From positions 372,001 to 436,000 of the forward strand of contig JACKHT010000001.1 of the NCBI GenBank assembly GCA_020638855.1: a stretch of DNA of 64,000 nt. Direction: 5' to 3'. Both the position numbers and the translations under genes were made by a program. The notes beneath the pieces were generated by a model that had not been told where the DNA came from, ran no database searches, and saw nothing but the letters and a program-made list of their open reading frames with translations. Shown here piece after piece: positions 1 through 8,490 of this stretch. Numbering within the stretch: the first letter of the stretch is position 1; every line of letters starts with the position of its first letter. The stretch comes from Planctomycetota bacterium (lineage in GTDB: Bacteria; Planctomycetota; UBA1135; GCA-002686595).

Positions 1-1744
1 CCTTGGCCTTGGCATAGTCGCGCACGGTTTCGGATCCGTATTGGACGATCATCGAAACGCCTTCGGCCACTTTGAGCCCTTGGTCGAGGGCCTCTTGCAG
101 CACGCGGGCGTAGTAGTCGAAATCGTCCTCCTTGCCCGCGGTACAGGACCCCGCGTAGGCAATGTCGATGCGCACATCACCCAAGTCGGCGATGTTCTTG
201 CCATAGGTCGGGTCTCCGGGCTCCGCGACCATCGGCTGGATTTGCGAGAGGTCGATCGTGAAGCGCCCGCCGTCGTACACCGCTTCCGCATCGGGAGCCA
301 CGGTGCGCGCCTGCAAATCGGCACGCTGGGTCCCCGGGCGGTGGGCCACGATCCAGTCGATCGTCTTGGCGTCGGCTTCGCAGATGCCCGACTTGGCCGA
401 GCACTCGGTGGCCATGTTGCACAAAGTCGCGCGCTCGTCCATGGAGAGCGAAGCGAGCCCCGGGCCACCGAATTCCATCACGCGATCGAGCGTGTCCTCG
501 CGCTTGGCGTAGCGGTCGAGGATGAACAGCATCACGTCCTTGGCGGTGCAACCGCTGTCGAGCTCCCCCACCAGATCGAAACGGATCGACTCGGGCACCT
601 GAACGAAGGTGAACCCCGAGTAGATCAATCCGGCGTACTCGGTGGCCCCCACGCCATAGGTCAGCGCGTTGCCGCCGCCCCCCATGCAGGTGTGCGAATC
701 GGTCGCCTGAATGAAGTCGCCTGGATCGACAAACTGCTCGCGGGCCACTTGGTGGCAAATGCCAGGCGAAATCCCGTTCTTGGCCGAGTAGTCGCGCACG
801 CCCGTGTGGCGTTGGAACTCGTTCTGCAAGTCGCGCAGGGTTTGGATCTTGTCCGCGAAGGGAGCCATGCGGGCCACCCCGGTGGCGTACAGAAGGTGAT
901 CCTCAAACACCGCAAACTTGGAGGGGTTTTGGACCTGGTAATCCGATCCGTACTCCTGGGCGAGGAAGTGGTGCACCTGCGCGGTGGTGAACTCGTGGCT
1001 GTAGCCACCATCGACCGACACCAAGCACACATCGCCGGGCCGAACAAAGGTGTTGCCGTCGGTTCCAACCAGCTTGTGTGCCAAGATCTTCTCGGCCATG
1101 GTCATGGGCCGTGCAGGTGTTTGGGGCACCGGCACCGCAGCCTCGCCGCGCGCGTACATGGCGTTGAAGGCGAACAGACCGCCGCTCTCAAGCATGACCC
1201 GGGTGACGGGATCGTACTGGCCGGTCAGTTCCTCCAAGGGCAGGCTTTCCCCAGCCTGGAGCCGCGCCAGCTGCCCGTAGTTCGCCATCAATTGACCCAA
1301 GTTCAAATTGTTGCGCTCGTGGATTGGCGCGAACGACGAGGCCACCACCAGGTGGATGCCCGACCACTTCTCGCACTGCGGCGCCGTTTCGCGGCTCGAG
1401 CCGGTTCCCTTACGCTGACCCGAAACGATGACTTCGAAGTTGCCATCCATCAAGGCGCGCGTGCCAAAGACCCGTTCGCCGTTGGCATCCACGAGCCCTG
1501 CGTAAGCGTCCAGCGCGATGTCCTCGGGCTTGTGCCGGAAGCACACCCAAGCCGGGGTCATCGTGTCGGTGTTGATGTCGTCGAGCAGGTCCTCGGGTCG
1601 CACGTCGGCCATGGTCAAATCCACCTCCCCCGCGAGCTGCTTGCGGATCAACTCCAGATCCTTGGTGAGGAAAAGGATGCGCTTGCCGGGCGTAAGACGC
1701 ACCACGCGGGTGCCGTCGGAGGATTGGTGGATGAGGGGGTTCAT
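1..1744 (-). CDS. Aconitase/isopropylmalate dehydratase family hydratase, swivel domain first (C-terminus outside window)
   Basis: The visible 581 codons show two parts of the aconitase superfamily in an unusual order. A LeuD-like swivel domain comes first, with the substrate-loop signature GTGSSRETAP at about residues 113-122. A LeuC-like catalytic domain follows, with DSHTCMGGGNA near residue 349 and the cluster-cysteine motif GSCT near residue 531. The remaining two Fe-S cysteines (the usual CxxC) would lie past the window edge. Swivel-before-catalytic order is known for AcnB and for some fused LeuC/LeuD-like proteins. The substrate (citrate, methylcitrate, isopropylmalate or homologue) cannot be told from the sequence. 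It starts with ATG 22 bases after the thiolase gene and is probably co-transcribed with it. Confidence 0.85.
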   Translation of the reverse strand, partial: MNPLIHQSSDGTRVVRLTPGKRILFLTKDLELIRKQLAGEVDLTMADVRPEDLLDDINTDTMTPAWVCFRHKPEDIALDAYAGLVDANGERVFGTRALMDGNFEVIVSGQRKGTGSSRETAPQCEKWSGIHLVVASSFAPIHERNNLNLGQLMANYGQLARLQAGESLPLEELTGQYDPVTRVMLESGGLFAFNAMYARGEAAVPVPQTPARPMTMAEKILAHKLVGTDGNTFVRPGDVCLVSVDGGYSHEFTTAQVHHFLAQEYGSDYQVQNPSKFAVFEDHLLYATGVARMAPFADKIQTLRDLQNEFQRHTGVRDYSAKNGISPGICHQVAREQFVDPGDFIQATDSHTCMGGGGNALTYGVGATEYAGLIYSGFTFVQVPESIRFDLVGELDSGCTAKDVMLFILDRYAKREDTLDRVMEFGGPGLASLSMDERATLCNMATECSAKSGICEADAKTIDWIVAHRPGTQRADLQARTVAPDAEAVYDGGRFTIDLSQIQPMVAEPGDPTYGKNIADLGDVRIDIAYAGSCTAGKEDDFDYYARVLQEALDQGLKVAEGVSMIVQYGSETVRDYAKAK

Positions 1745-1766
1745 GGCAATCAAGCAGGTAAGGCCG

Positions 1767-2972
1767 TCAGACGCTGGGGTTCTCGATCAACATGGCGATG
1801 CCTTGCCCGCCGCCAATGCAGGCGGAGGCCACACCGAAGCGCTTCTTCGAGCGGCGCAATTCCATGCCGAGGGTCAGGAGCAGGCGGGTGCCCGTGGCAC
1901 CCAGGGGGTGACCCAAGCTGACCGCGCCACCGTTGACGTTGCAGCGGTCGCGATCGAGGCCCAATTCCTTTTCGCAGCCCAAGTATTGGGCGCTGAAAGC
2001 CTCGTTGATTTCCACGCGGTCGACCGCGTCGAGCGGCATGCCCATGTCCTTCATGAGCTTCTGGATCGCGGGGACCGGGCCAATGCCCATTTCCTTGGGG
2101 TCGACGCCGACGTAGCTCCAACCGCGCACGTGGGCGAGGACTTGGAGGCCTTGGGCCTTGGCTCGCTCGGCGGTGGTCACGACCACCGCTGCGGCCCCAT
2201 CGACGATGCCCGAAGCGTTGCCGGCGGTTACCGTGCCGTCCTTACCGAAGGCCGGACGCAGCTGGCTGAGACCCTCGAGGGTGGTGTCCGGGCGAATGTG
2301 GTCGTCCTGATCGATCACGACTTCCTTGCCGCGCACGGAGATCGTCACCGGGGCGATCTCCTCGGCGAAGCGCCCTTCTTGCACGGCTTGCGACCCCAGC
2401 ATGTGACTACGCAACGCGTACTCGTCCTGGGCGGCGCGGGTGATGCCGAGCCGCTTGGCGATGCGCTCGGCGGTTTGGGCCATGTAGGATTCGGCAACCG
2501 GGTCGTACAGGCTGGCGAACAGCGAGTCCTGCATCTGCGGCGCTTGGCCCAAGGGAAAGCCGGTGCGCGCTCCGTACAGCACGTACGGCGCTTGGCTCAT
2601 GTTCTCGGTTCCACCCGCCAGCACCGTGGTGGCTTCGCCGAGCTGGATCATCTGGGCTGCGTTGATGACCGATTGGATCCCGCTACCGCAAAGGCGATTG
2701 ACGGTTAGCGCGGGCGTCGCTTGGGGCACGCCAGCCTTCAAACCCACGTGACGGGCGCCGTAGAGCGCGTCCACCGAGCTCTGCAGCACGTTGCCCATCA
2801 CCACGTGATCGATGGTGGCGGGGTCGATGCCCGAGCGCTCGATCGCGGCACGGCTCGCGTGCGCGGCCAAGTCGATGGCGGAGATGTCCTTGAACTTGCC
2901 AAATCCCTTGGTGCCCACGTATTCGCACATGGGGGTCCGGGCACCGGCAACGATGACAACGTCTTGTTTCAT
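1767..2972 (-). CDS. Acetyl-CoA acetyltransferase (thiolase)
   Basis: A full-length 401-aa thiolase catalysing CoA-dependent cleavage of 3-ketoacyl-CoA or condensation of two acetyl-CoA. The acylated cysteine is C95 in LCGSG, the active-site histidine is H355 in GHPLGATG, and the second catalytic cysteine is C385 in CIGGGQG. NEAFSAQ supplies the conserved NEAF box. It lies 53 bases downstream of an enoyl-CoA hydratase and just upstream of an aconitase-family gene, so it looks like the thiolytic step of a fatty or branched acyl-CoA degradation cluster. Chain-length preference cannot be read from the sequence. The leader is C-rich with no clear Shine-Dalgarno site. Confidence 0.93.
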   Translation of the reverse strand: MKQDVVIVAGARTPMCEYVGTKGFGKFKDISAIDLAAHASRAAIERSGIDPATIDHVVMGNVLQSSVDALYGARHVGLKAGVPQATPALTVNRLCGSGIQSVINAAQMIQLGEATTVLAGGTENMSQAPYVLYGARTGFPLGQAPQMQDSLFASLYDPVAESYMAQTAERIAKRLGITRAAQDEYALRSHMLGSQAVQEGRFAEEIAPVTISVRGKEVVIDQDDHIRPDTTLEGLSQLRPAFGKDGTVTAGNASGIVDGAAAVVVTTAERAKAQGLQVLAHVRGWSYVGVDPKEMGIGPVPAIQKLMKDMGMPLDAVDRVEINEAFSAQYLGCEKELGLDRDRCNVNGGAVSLGHPLGATGTRLLLTLGMELRRSKKRFGVASACIGGGQGIAMLIENPSV

Positions 2973-3025
2973 AACTCGATGGGAGGGGGTGGACGGAGGA
3001 GCCGTCGCAGGGGATTCGGTCGGGG

Positions 3026-3814
3026 TTACTTGCCGGTGAAATTGGCTTTGCGCTTCTCGAGGAAAGCGGCCATGCCTTCGCGCATGTCTTCGGTCAGGGC
3101 GGCTTTGCCGAAGTAGTCGGTCTCCATGGCTTCGCCAGCGGCTTGGTCCATGTCCCAGCCGCGCAAAACGGCTTCCATGCCGAAACGCAGAGCGATCGGT
3201 CCCTTGGAAAGCATCGCATTCACGAGCTTCATGGTGCCCTCGAGCAATCCTTCGGGCTCAAAGACACGGTTTACGACGCCCATGCGGTGGGCTTCTTCGG
3301 CGCCAAACATGTCGCCGGTCAGGATCCATTCGCGGGCGATGCCCGGACCGGCGATGCGGGCCAAGCGTTGGCTGCCACCGTAGCCGGGGATGATCCCCAG
3401 GCTCACTTCCGGCAGACCCAAGCGCGCCTTGCTCGATGCCGTACGCAGGGTGCAGGCCAAGGCCAATTCGCACCCGCCACCCAAGGCGAACCCGTTGATC
3501 ATGGCGACCGAAGGCTTGCCGAGCTCGTCCAGGCGGCGGAAGACGCTCTGCCCGAAACCTGCCAACTCAGCGGCGCCGGTGTCGTTCCCCGCCACGTCGA
3601 GCAACTCCTTGATGTCCGCACCTGCCACGAAGGCTTTCTCGCCCGAACCGGTCAAGATCAGTGCCCCCACCGAGTCGTCGGCCTGGACCGCGTCGAAGGC
3701 ATGGGCCAACTCGCTCAACGTCTGGTGGTTGAGCGCGTTCATCTTATCGGGGCGGTTGATGGTGATCGTGGCGACCCGACCGTCCTTCGCCAGCAGGATG
3801 TTTTCGTAGGCCAT
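3026..3814 (-). CDS. Enoyl-CoA hydratase (crotonase family)
   Basis: A 262-aa crotonase-fold enzyme that hydrates trans-2-enoyl-CoA. The oxyanion-hole motif AGADIKEL is at residues 64-71. Both catalytic glutamates of true hydratases are present: E116 in GGGCELALA and E136 in LPEVSLGIIPG. The reading frame is open further upstream, but that extension lies inside the cyclophilin gene. The ATG used here (MAYENILL) follows the cyclophilin stop by four bases and has GGAGG in front of it. It is downstream of two cyclophilins and upstream of a thiolase in one transcription unit. Its function as a short-chain hydratase is strong by family; the exact substrate is unknown. Confidence 0.92.
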   Translation of the reverse strand: MAYENILLAKDGRVATITINRPDKMNALNHQTLSELAHAFDAVQADDSVGALILTGSGEKAFVAGADIKELLDVAGNDTGAAELAGFGQSVFRRLDELGKPSVAMINGFALGGGCELALACTLRTASSKARLGLPEVSLGIIPGYGGSQRLARIAGPGIAREWILTGDMFGAEEAHRMGVVNRVFEPEGLLEGTMKLVNAMLSKGPIALRFGMEAVLRGWDMDQAAGEAMETDYFGKAALTEDMREGMAAFLEKRKANFTGK

Positions 3815-3818
3815 GGGA

Positions 3819-4343
3819 TCAGTCCTCCGTGGTGGGAGTGGTTTCGATGGTGATGGACTCGATCGTGACAGGATCCTTGGGGCGCGACCCCTCCCCTCCT
3901 GGAATGCACGCACCGCCTGCGATGGCATCGAGGGTGCCGAGGCCCTCCACCAAATGCCCAAAGGCCGTGTACTGCTTGTCGAGGAAGCCCGCCTCGCCGT
4001 GGCACAGGAAGAACTGGCTGCCGGCCGAGTTGGGATCCTGCGAACGGGCCATCGAGAGCACGCCGCGCTCGTGATGGATGTCGTTGAATTCGGCCTTGAT
4101 TTGGTAGCCCGGTCCGCCGGTGCCCCACGCTCCCTTGGCGCCTTCCTTCGTGTTCGGATCGCCGCCCTGGATCATGAAGCCGGGGATCACGCGGTGGAAT
4201 CGGGTGCCGTTGTAGAAACCCTCGCGCGCCAGCTTGAGGAAGTTCTCCACGTGGCCGGGGGCTTTGTCGGGACGGAATTCGATGGTCATGGAACCGGCGC
4301 TGGTCTCAAGGATGGCGCGGACTCCGGTGGTGTTTTGGGTCAT
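3819..4343 (-). CDS. Cyclophilin-type peptidyl-prolyl isomerase, cytoplasmic
   Basis: A 174-aa single-domain cyclophilin that catalyses cis-trans isomerisation of prolyl bonds. It has the diagnostic FHRVIPGFMIQGGDP (residues 49-63), then the SMAR and SQFFLCHG segments that line the active site. No signal peptide is visible, so it should act in the cytoplasm. The start chosen is ATG at MTQNTTG, where cyclophilin homology begins; the open frame upstream overlaps the neighbouring cyclophilin gene. The small bacterial cyclophilins are about 165-175 aa, matching this start. Its place between beta-oxidation genes is unexpected. Confidence 0.9.
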   Translation of the reverse strand: MTQNTTGVRAILETSAGSMTIEFRPDKAPGHVENFLKLAREGFYNGTRFHRVIPGFMIQGGDPNTKEGAKGAWGTGGPGYQIKAEFNDIHHERGVLSMARSQDPNSAGSQFFLCHGEAGFLDKQYTAFGHLVEGLGTLDAIAGGACIPGGEGSRPKDPVTIESITIETTPTTED

Positions 4344-4410
4344 GGCAAAGGGTTGGAGAGGGCCCGGAAGGGATGCGGGCCAAACGGAACGAAACGGAAC
4401 GGGGAAACGA

Positions 4411-5397
4411 TCAGTCTTCTTTCGCCTTGGGGGGCGCAACTTTCTTGACGACCAAGACTCGCTCGATGATTTGGGGCGTGGTCGGAACGTGACCCCGGGG
4501 GTCGTTCGGGTCCATGCGCAGGAAGAACTCGTTGCCGGTGCGCACGATCCGATCGATGACTTCTTCCCCTTCGACGAGCTTGCCGAAACCCGTGTAGAGT
4601 CCATCCAAGGAGGGATAGCGGGCATGCATGAGAAAGAATTCGCTCGAAGCCGAGTTGATGTCGTTGCCCAGGCGAGCCATCGAAAGCACCCCGCGCACGT
4701 GCTTGCGGTCGTTGAATTCGGCTTGGACGGTGCGCGGCGCCTTCGTGCCGGGTTTGGGGCCCCCACCTTGGATCATGAAGCCAGGGATCACGCGGTGGAA
4801 CTTGGAACCGTCGTAGAATCCCGTGTACGCCAAGTCGAGGAAGTTGCGCACGTGCTGCGGCGCGACTTCGGGCCACAACTCAATCCACATGTCGCCCTGG
4901 TTGGTGCGCATGATGACTTGGTAGTCCTCCAATTGCTTCGCGGGCAGGTCCATGAATTCGATCGCCTTTTCCGCGTGCTCGAAGTAGAGCACTTGCTGGC
5001 CTTCGCTACCCGCCACCCCGTGGTAGGTCAGCCGGAAGGCGCGGTGATCCCACGCCTCCAAAGCCTGCACTGCGGGAGCGATGTCGAGCGTCGTCTCGAC
5101 GGTCTGACCCGGTTCGAGGGCAACGTCCTTTTTCCCGGTGCGGCTACCCAGCGAACGTCCATCGACCGAAAAGGCGGCTGCGGAAAGGGCCCACGGCTCC
5201 AATTCGACCGGCTTGTCCCCGGTCACCACGAGCTGGAGGGTCACCTTGAGCGGCTCGCCGTCCACGAAGTAGCGCGAGACCTTCCAAGTCGCCTGGACCA
5301 CGGGCTCGTCGCCCGAACGTCCCATGGCCTGGTCTGTATGCATGGCGAGGAACACCCCGGCCACCAGGACCCACATGCCGCGTAGCAAAGCACTCAT
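4411..5397 (-). CDS. Exported cyclophilin-type peptidyl-prolyl isomerase with N-terminal extension
   Basis: A 328-aa protein. A hydrophobic signal segment lies within about residues 6-20, followed by about 130 residues of probable beta-rich domain with no recognised family, and a cyclophilin domain from roughly residue 165. The cyclophilin part shows FHRVIPGFMIQGGGP, SMARLGND and SEFFLMHA. It should fold or isomerise proteins in the periplasm or at the membrane. The ATG overlaps the stop of the upstream hydroxyacyl-CoA dehydrogenase as ATGA, which decides the start over an alternative 21 bases earlier. It is followed after 67 bases by the cytoplasmic cyclophilin, so the two isomerases form a pair inside a lipid-catabolism operon. 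Confidence 0.87.
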   Translation of the reverse strand: MSALLRGMWVLVAGVFLAMHTDQAMGRSGDEPVVQATWKVSRYFVDGEPLKVTLQLVVTGDKPVELEPWALSAAAFSVDGRSLGSRTGKKDVALEPGQTVETTLDIAPAVQALEAWDHRAFRLTYHGVAGSEGQQVLYFEHAEKAIEFMDLPAKQLEDYQVIMRTNQGDMWIELWPEVAPQHVRNFLDLAYTGFYDGSKFHRVIPGFMIQGGGPKPGTKAPRTVQAEFNDRKHVRGVLSMARLGNDINSASSEFFLMHARYPSLDGLYTGFGKLVEGEEVIDRIVRTGNEFFLRMDPNDPRGHVPTTPQIIERVLVVKKVAPPKAKED

Positions 5398-6287
5398 TGT
5401 TTCTTGTCTCCTTCCCACTTGTAGTACCCCTCGCCGGTTTTGCGACCGAGCTTGCCGGCCCGGACCTTCTCGCGCAGCGAGGCGGGAATCTTGAATGCGG
5501 GCTCGTCCGGGTAGTTTTCGACCCAGCCCTCGAGGATCGCCAGGGTCGTGTCGAGGCCCACGTAATCGGTCAGGGTGAGCGGCCCCATCGGGTAGCCACA
5601 GCCGAACTGCATGGCTGCGTCGATGTCTTCCTTGGAGGCGTCGCCGCGGTCGAGCATCAAGATGGCCTGAACCATGTAGGGCACCAGGAGCCGGTTCACC
5701 ACGAACCCGGGGGTGTCCTTGCAGGCGACGGCGGTCTTGCCACAGGCTTCGCCGAAGCGGCGGGCGGCGTCAAAGACCTCGGGTTGGGTCTTGTCGGTGC
5801 GCACCACTTCGACCAAACGCATCAGTTGAACCGGGTTGAAGAAGTGCAATCCCACGAAGCGGTCGGGGCGGCCCGAAGCCTGGGCCATTTCGCGGATCGG
5901 GAAGGACGAGGTGTTCGAAGCGAAGATGGCGGAGTCCTTGACCAACTGTCCCAGCTCGCCGAAGAGCGACTTCTTGATCTCGAGGTTTTCAATGATGGCT
6001 TCGACCACCAAATCGCAATCCTTGAGATCGGCCATGTCCGTGCTGCCGTGGATTTGCGCCCGGGTAGTGCGCACCCATTCGGCGGCCTGATCCTCGGTCA
6101 TCTTGCCCTTCTCCACATTCTTGCCGGCTAGCTTGCTCAAGCTGCCCTCGATGCGGCCCAACCCCTTTTGCAGCGCGCCCGCGTCGGCCTCGAAGGCTAC
6201 GACTTGGAATCCGCCCTGGGCGGCCACTTGAACGATGCCGTGGCCCATCAGGCCACATCCGATGACGCCTACTTTCTTGATTTGCAT
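5394..6287 (-). CDS. 3-hydroxybutyryl-CoA dehydrogenase
   Basis: A 297-aa NAD-dependent 3-hydroxyacyl-CoA dehydrogenase of the short single-function type. The Rossmann motif GCGLMG is at residues 10-15. ASNTSSFPI marks the substrate pocket, and the catalytic histidine is H148 in GLHFFNPV. DTPGFVVNRLL opens the C-terminal dimerisation domain, which includes GPLTLTDYVGLD. It oxidises 3-hydroxybutyryl-CoA or similar short-chain substrates, between the hydratase and thiolase steps encoded nearby. Its stop overlaps the start of the exported cyclophilin gene by four bases. The 100-base leader is C-rich on the coding strand and lacks a Shine-Dalgarno motif. Confidence 0.93.
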   Translation of the reverse strand: MQIKKVGVIGCGLMGHGIVQVAAQGGFQVVAFEADAGALQKGLGRIEGSLSKLAGKNVEKGKMTEDQAAEWVRTTRAQIHGSTDMADLKDCDLVVEAIIENLEIKKSLFGELGQLVKDSAIFASNTSSFPIREMAQASGRPDRFVGLHFFNPVQLMRLVEVVRTDKTQPEVFDAARRFGEACGKTAVACKDTPGFVVNRLLVPYMVQAILMLDRGDASKEDIDAAMQFGCGYPMGPLTLTDYVGLDTTLAILEGWVENYPDEPAFKIPASLREKVRAGKLGRKTGEGYYKWEGDKKQ

Positions 6288-6387
6288 GGTGATTTGGGGT
6301 GGGAAGATTGGAGGGGATTGGAGTGGGGAGTTTGGGGGTGGTCCGCGCGGCGCGCGGCTTGGAGTGTGCCCTGGGCGCGGTTCGTGG

Positions 6388-7587
6388 TTAGCGCGGGGAA
6401 CGGTGGAATGCGGTGGCGAGCCCCATGCCGCCGGAAATGCACAGGGTTGCGAGCCCGTGCTCCCCTCCGCGGCGGGCGAGTTCGTGCAACAAGGTCACGA
6501 CGATGCGTGCACCTGTGGCGCCGATCGGGTGACCGAGGGCGATCGATCCTCCGTTGACGTTGAGCCGGTCGAGGGGCAGGTGCAACTCGCGATCGCAAGC
6601 CAACACCTGGGCGGCGAAGGCCTCGTTCAACTCGATCAGGTCGTAGTCAGAAACCGCCAGGCCATTGACCGCTTGGAGCGCGCGCACGGCCGGCACGGGG
6701 CCGATGCCCATCACCTTGGGGTCGACGCCCGCGGCGCGGGTTTCGCCCAGGTAGGCCAAGGGCTCGATGCCCCGCTCGCGGGCCAGGTCGGAGTCCATCA
6801 AGATCAACGCGGCGGCCCCATCGGTGATGCCCGAGGAGTTGCCCGCGGTGACGGTGCCTTGGCGATCGAACACGGCGGGAAGCTTGCCCAAGCTCTCCAT
6901 GGTGGTGTCGGGGCGTAGGTGTTCGTCGGCGCGAATGATTTGGGTGCCCTTCCTGTGTACGACTTCGACCGGAGAGATTTCCGTGTCAAAGGTCCCCGCC
7001 GCTTGGGCGGCGGCGGCCTTCTGCTGGCTCGCCAGGGCGAATTCGTCCTGTTCCTGACGGCTGATTTGGAGGCTTTGGGCCAAGCCCTCGGCGGTCGCCC
7101 CCATCACCATCCCGGCCAAGGGGCAATCGAAACCATCGCGGTACATGGCGTCGACGACCTTGTCATGACCCAACCGATAGCCCTGGCGGAACTTGGGCAG
7201 GAAGAAAGGCAAGCCACTCATGCTCTCCAAACCGCCGGCCAGAACCGCCCGGGCACGGCCCAGGCGAATCGCATCCTGACCCAGCTGGATCGACTTCAGC
7301 CCGCTGCCGCAAGCCATGTTGATCGTGGTCGCGTAGACGCTCTCCGAGAGCCCCCCGCGCACGGCAACTTGGCGCGCCGGGTTGGGTCCCCCGCCCGCCT
7401 GCCGACCGTTGCCGAGGAAGACCTCATCGATCAGCTCGGGAGCAACGCCCTCCCGGGAGAGCAAATCACGCACCAGGGACACCCCCAAATCCACGCCGCT
7501 CATGTCGGCGAAGGAACCAAGGTACTTGCCGATCGGGGTTCGGAGGGCGTGGGTGACCACGACCTGGCGTTCTGGGCGGGACGTCAT
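6388..7587 (-). CDS. Acetyl-CoA acetyltransferase (thiolase)
   Basis: A 399-aa thiolase with nucleophile C93 in MACGSG, the NEAFAAQ box, GHPIGATG with the catalytic histidine, and CISGGMG near the C-terminus with the second catalytic cysteine. The frame is open for 23 more codons upstream, but the ATG at MTSRPERQ matches the family N-terminus. It is the first gene of the leftward cluster that continues with hydroxyacyl-CoA dehydrogenase, cyclophilins, hydratase and a second thiolase. Two thiolases in one cluster suggest different chain lengths or different directions of reaction. Confidence 0.92.
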   Translation of the reverse strand: MTSRPERQVVVTHALRTPIGKYLGSFADMSGVDLGVSLVRDLLSREGVAPELIDEVFLGNGRQAGGGPNPARQVAVRGGLSESVYATTINMACGSGLKSIQLGQDAIRLGRARAVLAGGLESMSGLPFFLPKFRQGYRLGHDKVVDAMYRDGFDCPLAGMVMGATAEGLAQSLQISRQEQDEFALASQQKAAAAQAAGTFDTEISPVEVVHRKGTQIIRADEHLRPDTTMESLGKLPAVFDRQGTVTAGNSSGITDGAAALILMDSDLARERGIEPLAYLGETRAAGVDPKVMGIGPVPAVRALQAVNGLAVSDYDLIELNEAFAAQVLACDRELHLPLDRLNVNGGSIALGHPIGATGARIVVTLLHELARRGGEHGLATLCISGGMGLATAFHRSPR

Positions 7588-7623
7588 GGGGCTTGTGGGG
7601 GCTGAACGGAATTTGAGGCGACT

Positions 7624-7652
7624 AGAATAGAACTGCCCCAGGGACCCCGCAA
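7624..7652 (-). promoter_or_regulatory. Possible sigma-70-like promoter for the leftward acyl-CoA cluster
   Basis: On the minus strand TTGCGG (7652-7647) and TATTCT (7629-7624) are separated by exactly 17 bases, 37 bases upstream of the thiolase ATG. The match is partial (3/6 and 4/6), so this is only a candidate. It sits in the divergent gap next to the LON-domain gene. Confidence 0.3.
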
Positions 7653-7757
7653 CCAAAGCTGCCGGCTTTGATGGGGAGAGGCCCTTTTTGGCCTACCAGA
7701 CCCCACCCAGGGGGCCTACTATGGTCCGAGCGCGCCGCGCAGACCAGAGGAAAGCCC

Positions 7758-8399
7758 ATGAGCGAGATCCCCGAAACTTGGCCCCCCCGCCCCTCGGCGG
7801 CCCTGGGAGCCTCGGTGGTCCCCCTGTTTCCGCTGCCGGGGGTTTTCCTGTATCCCCACCAGCTCATGCCGCTGCACGTGTTCGAGCCGCGCTACTTGAC
7901 CATGATGCGCGACATCCTGGACAGCCACGGCCAGCTGATCCTCGGCACCGTGTTGCGCACCGACCGGGCGACCCTGGAAGCCCCCGATGCCCCGCCCAAG
8001 GTGCTTTCGGTCGCAGGGCTCGGCGAAGTGGCGCGCTACGACAAGACCAAGGATGGTCGCTACTTGATTTGGGTCCTGGGGAAAGGACGGGTGACCATCG
8101 AAGAGGTTGCTTCGGACCACCCCTACCGCATGGTGCGCTACACCGAATTGCCGGAAAGCCTCCCGCGCCACAGCGAAGCCACGCGCCTCGACGAGTCGTT
8201 GCGCGAAGCGGTCCTGAGCCGGCACAAGACGCTCGAGCACCTGCCCGAAGAATTGCCCGTGGGCGTGTTGGTCGACTTGCTGGCCCAGCAACTGGATGTG
8301 CCGCAGTCTGTTCTCGAGCGCATCTTTTGCGAGCCCGACGTCGAAGAGCGCGCCGAATTGGCGCTGGCGGCCCACGTGGGCTACCCCTCGACCAAGTGA
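7758..8399 (+). CDS. Stand-alone LON substrate-binding domain protein
   Basis: A 213-aa protein made of the N-terminal LON domain only, with no AAA+ or serine protease part. The start of the domain (VVPLFPLPGVFLYPHQLMPL) and FEPRY at about residues 37-41 are typical. Family members in many bacteria carry just this domain; their role is poorly known and usually described as substrate-binding or peptidase-like. The start is the ATG preceded by AGAGGAAAG; an upstream in-frame ATG would add 30 residues of low plausibility. It stands alone, divergent from the thiolase cluster. Confidence 0.85.
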   Translation: MSEIPETWPPRPSAALGASVVPLFPLPGVFLYPHQLMPLHVFEPRYLTMMRDILDSHGQLILGTVLRTDRATLEAPDAPPKVLSVAGLGEVARYDKTKDGRYLIWVLGKGRVTIEEVASDHPYRMVRYTELPESLPRHSEATRLDESLREAVLSRHKTLEHLPEELPVGVLVDLLAQQLDVPQSVLERIFCEPDVEERAELALAAHVGYPSTK

Positions 8400-8490
8400 G
8401 GCTTGGAGTAAGGCTTGGAGGCCGGCCCTAGGCTGCTTGGCCGGTTGCTTGGCGCCTCCTGCGTACGGAACACTGCTTGCTGAGCTCTGC

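Noticed and set aside
41..1921. 626-codon open frame on the plus strand
   Set aside because: It is antisense to the aconitase-family gene and the thiolase gene; it lacks any recognisable motif and reflects high GC third positions.
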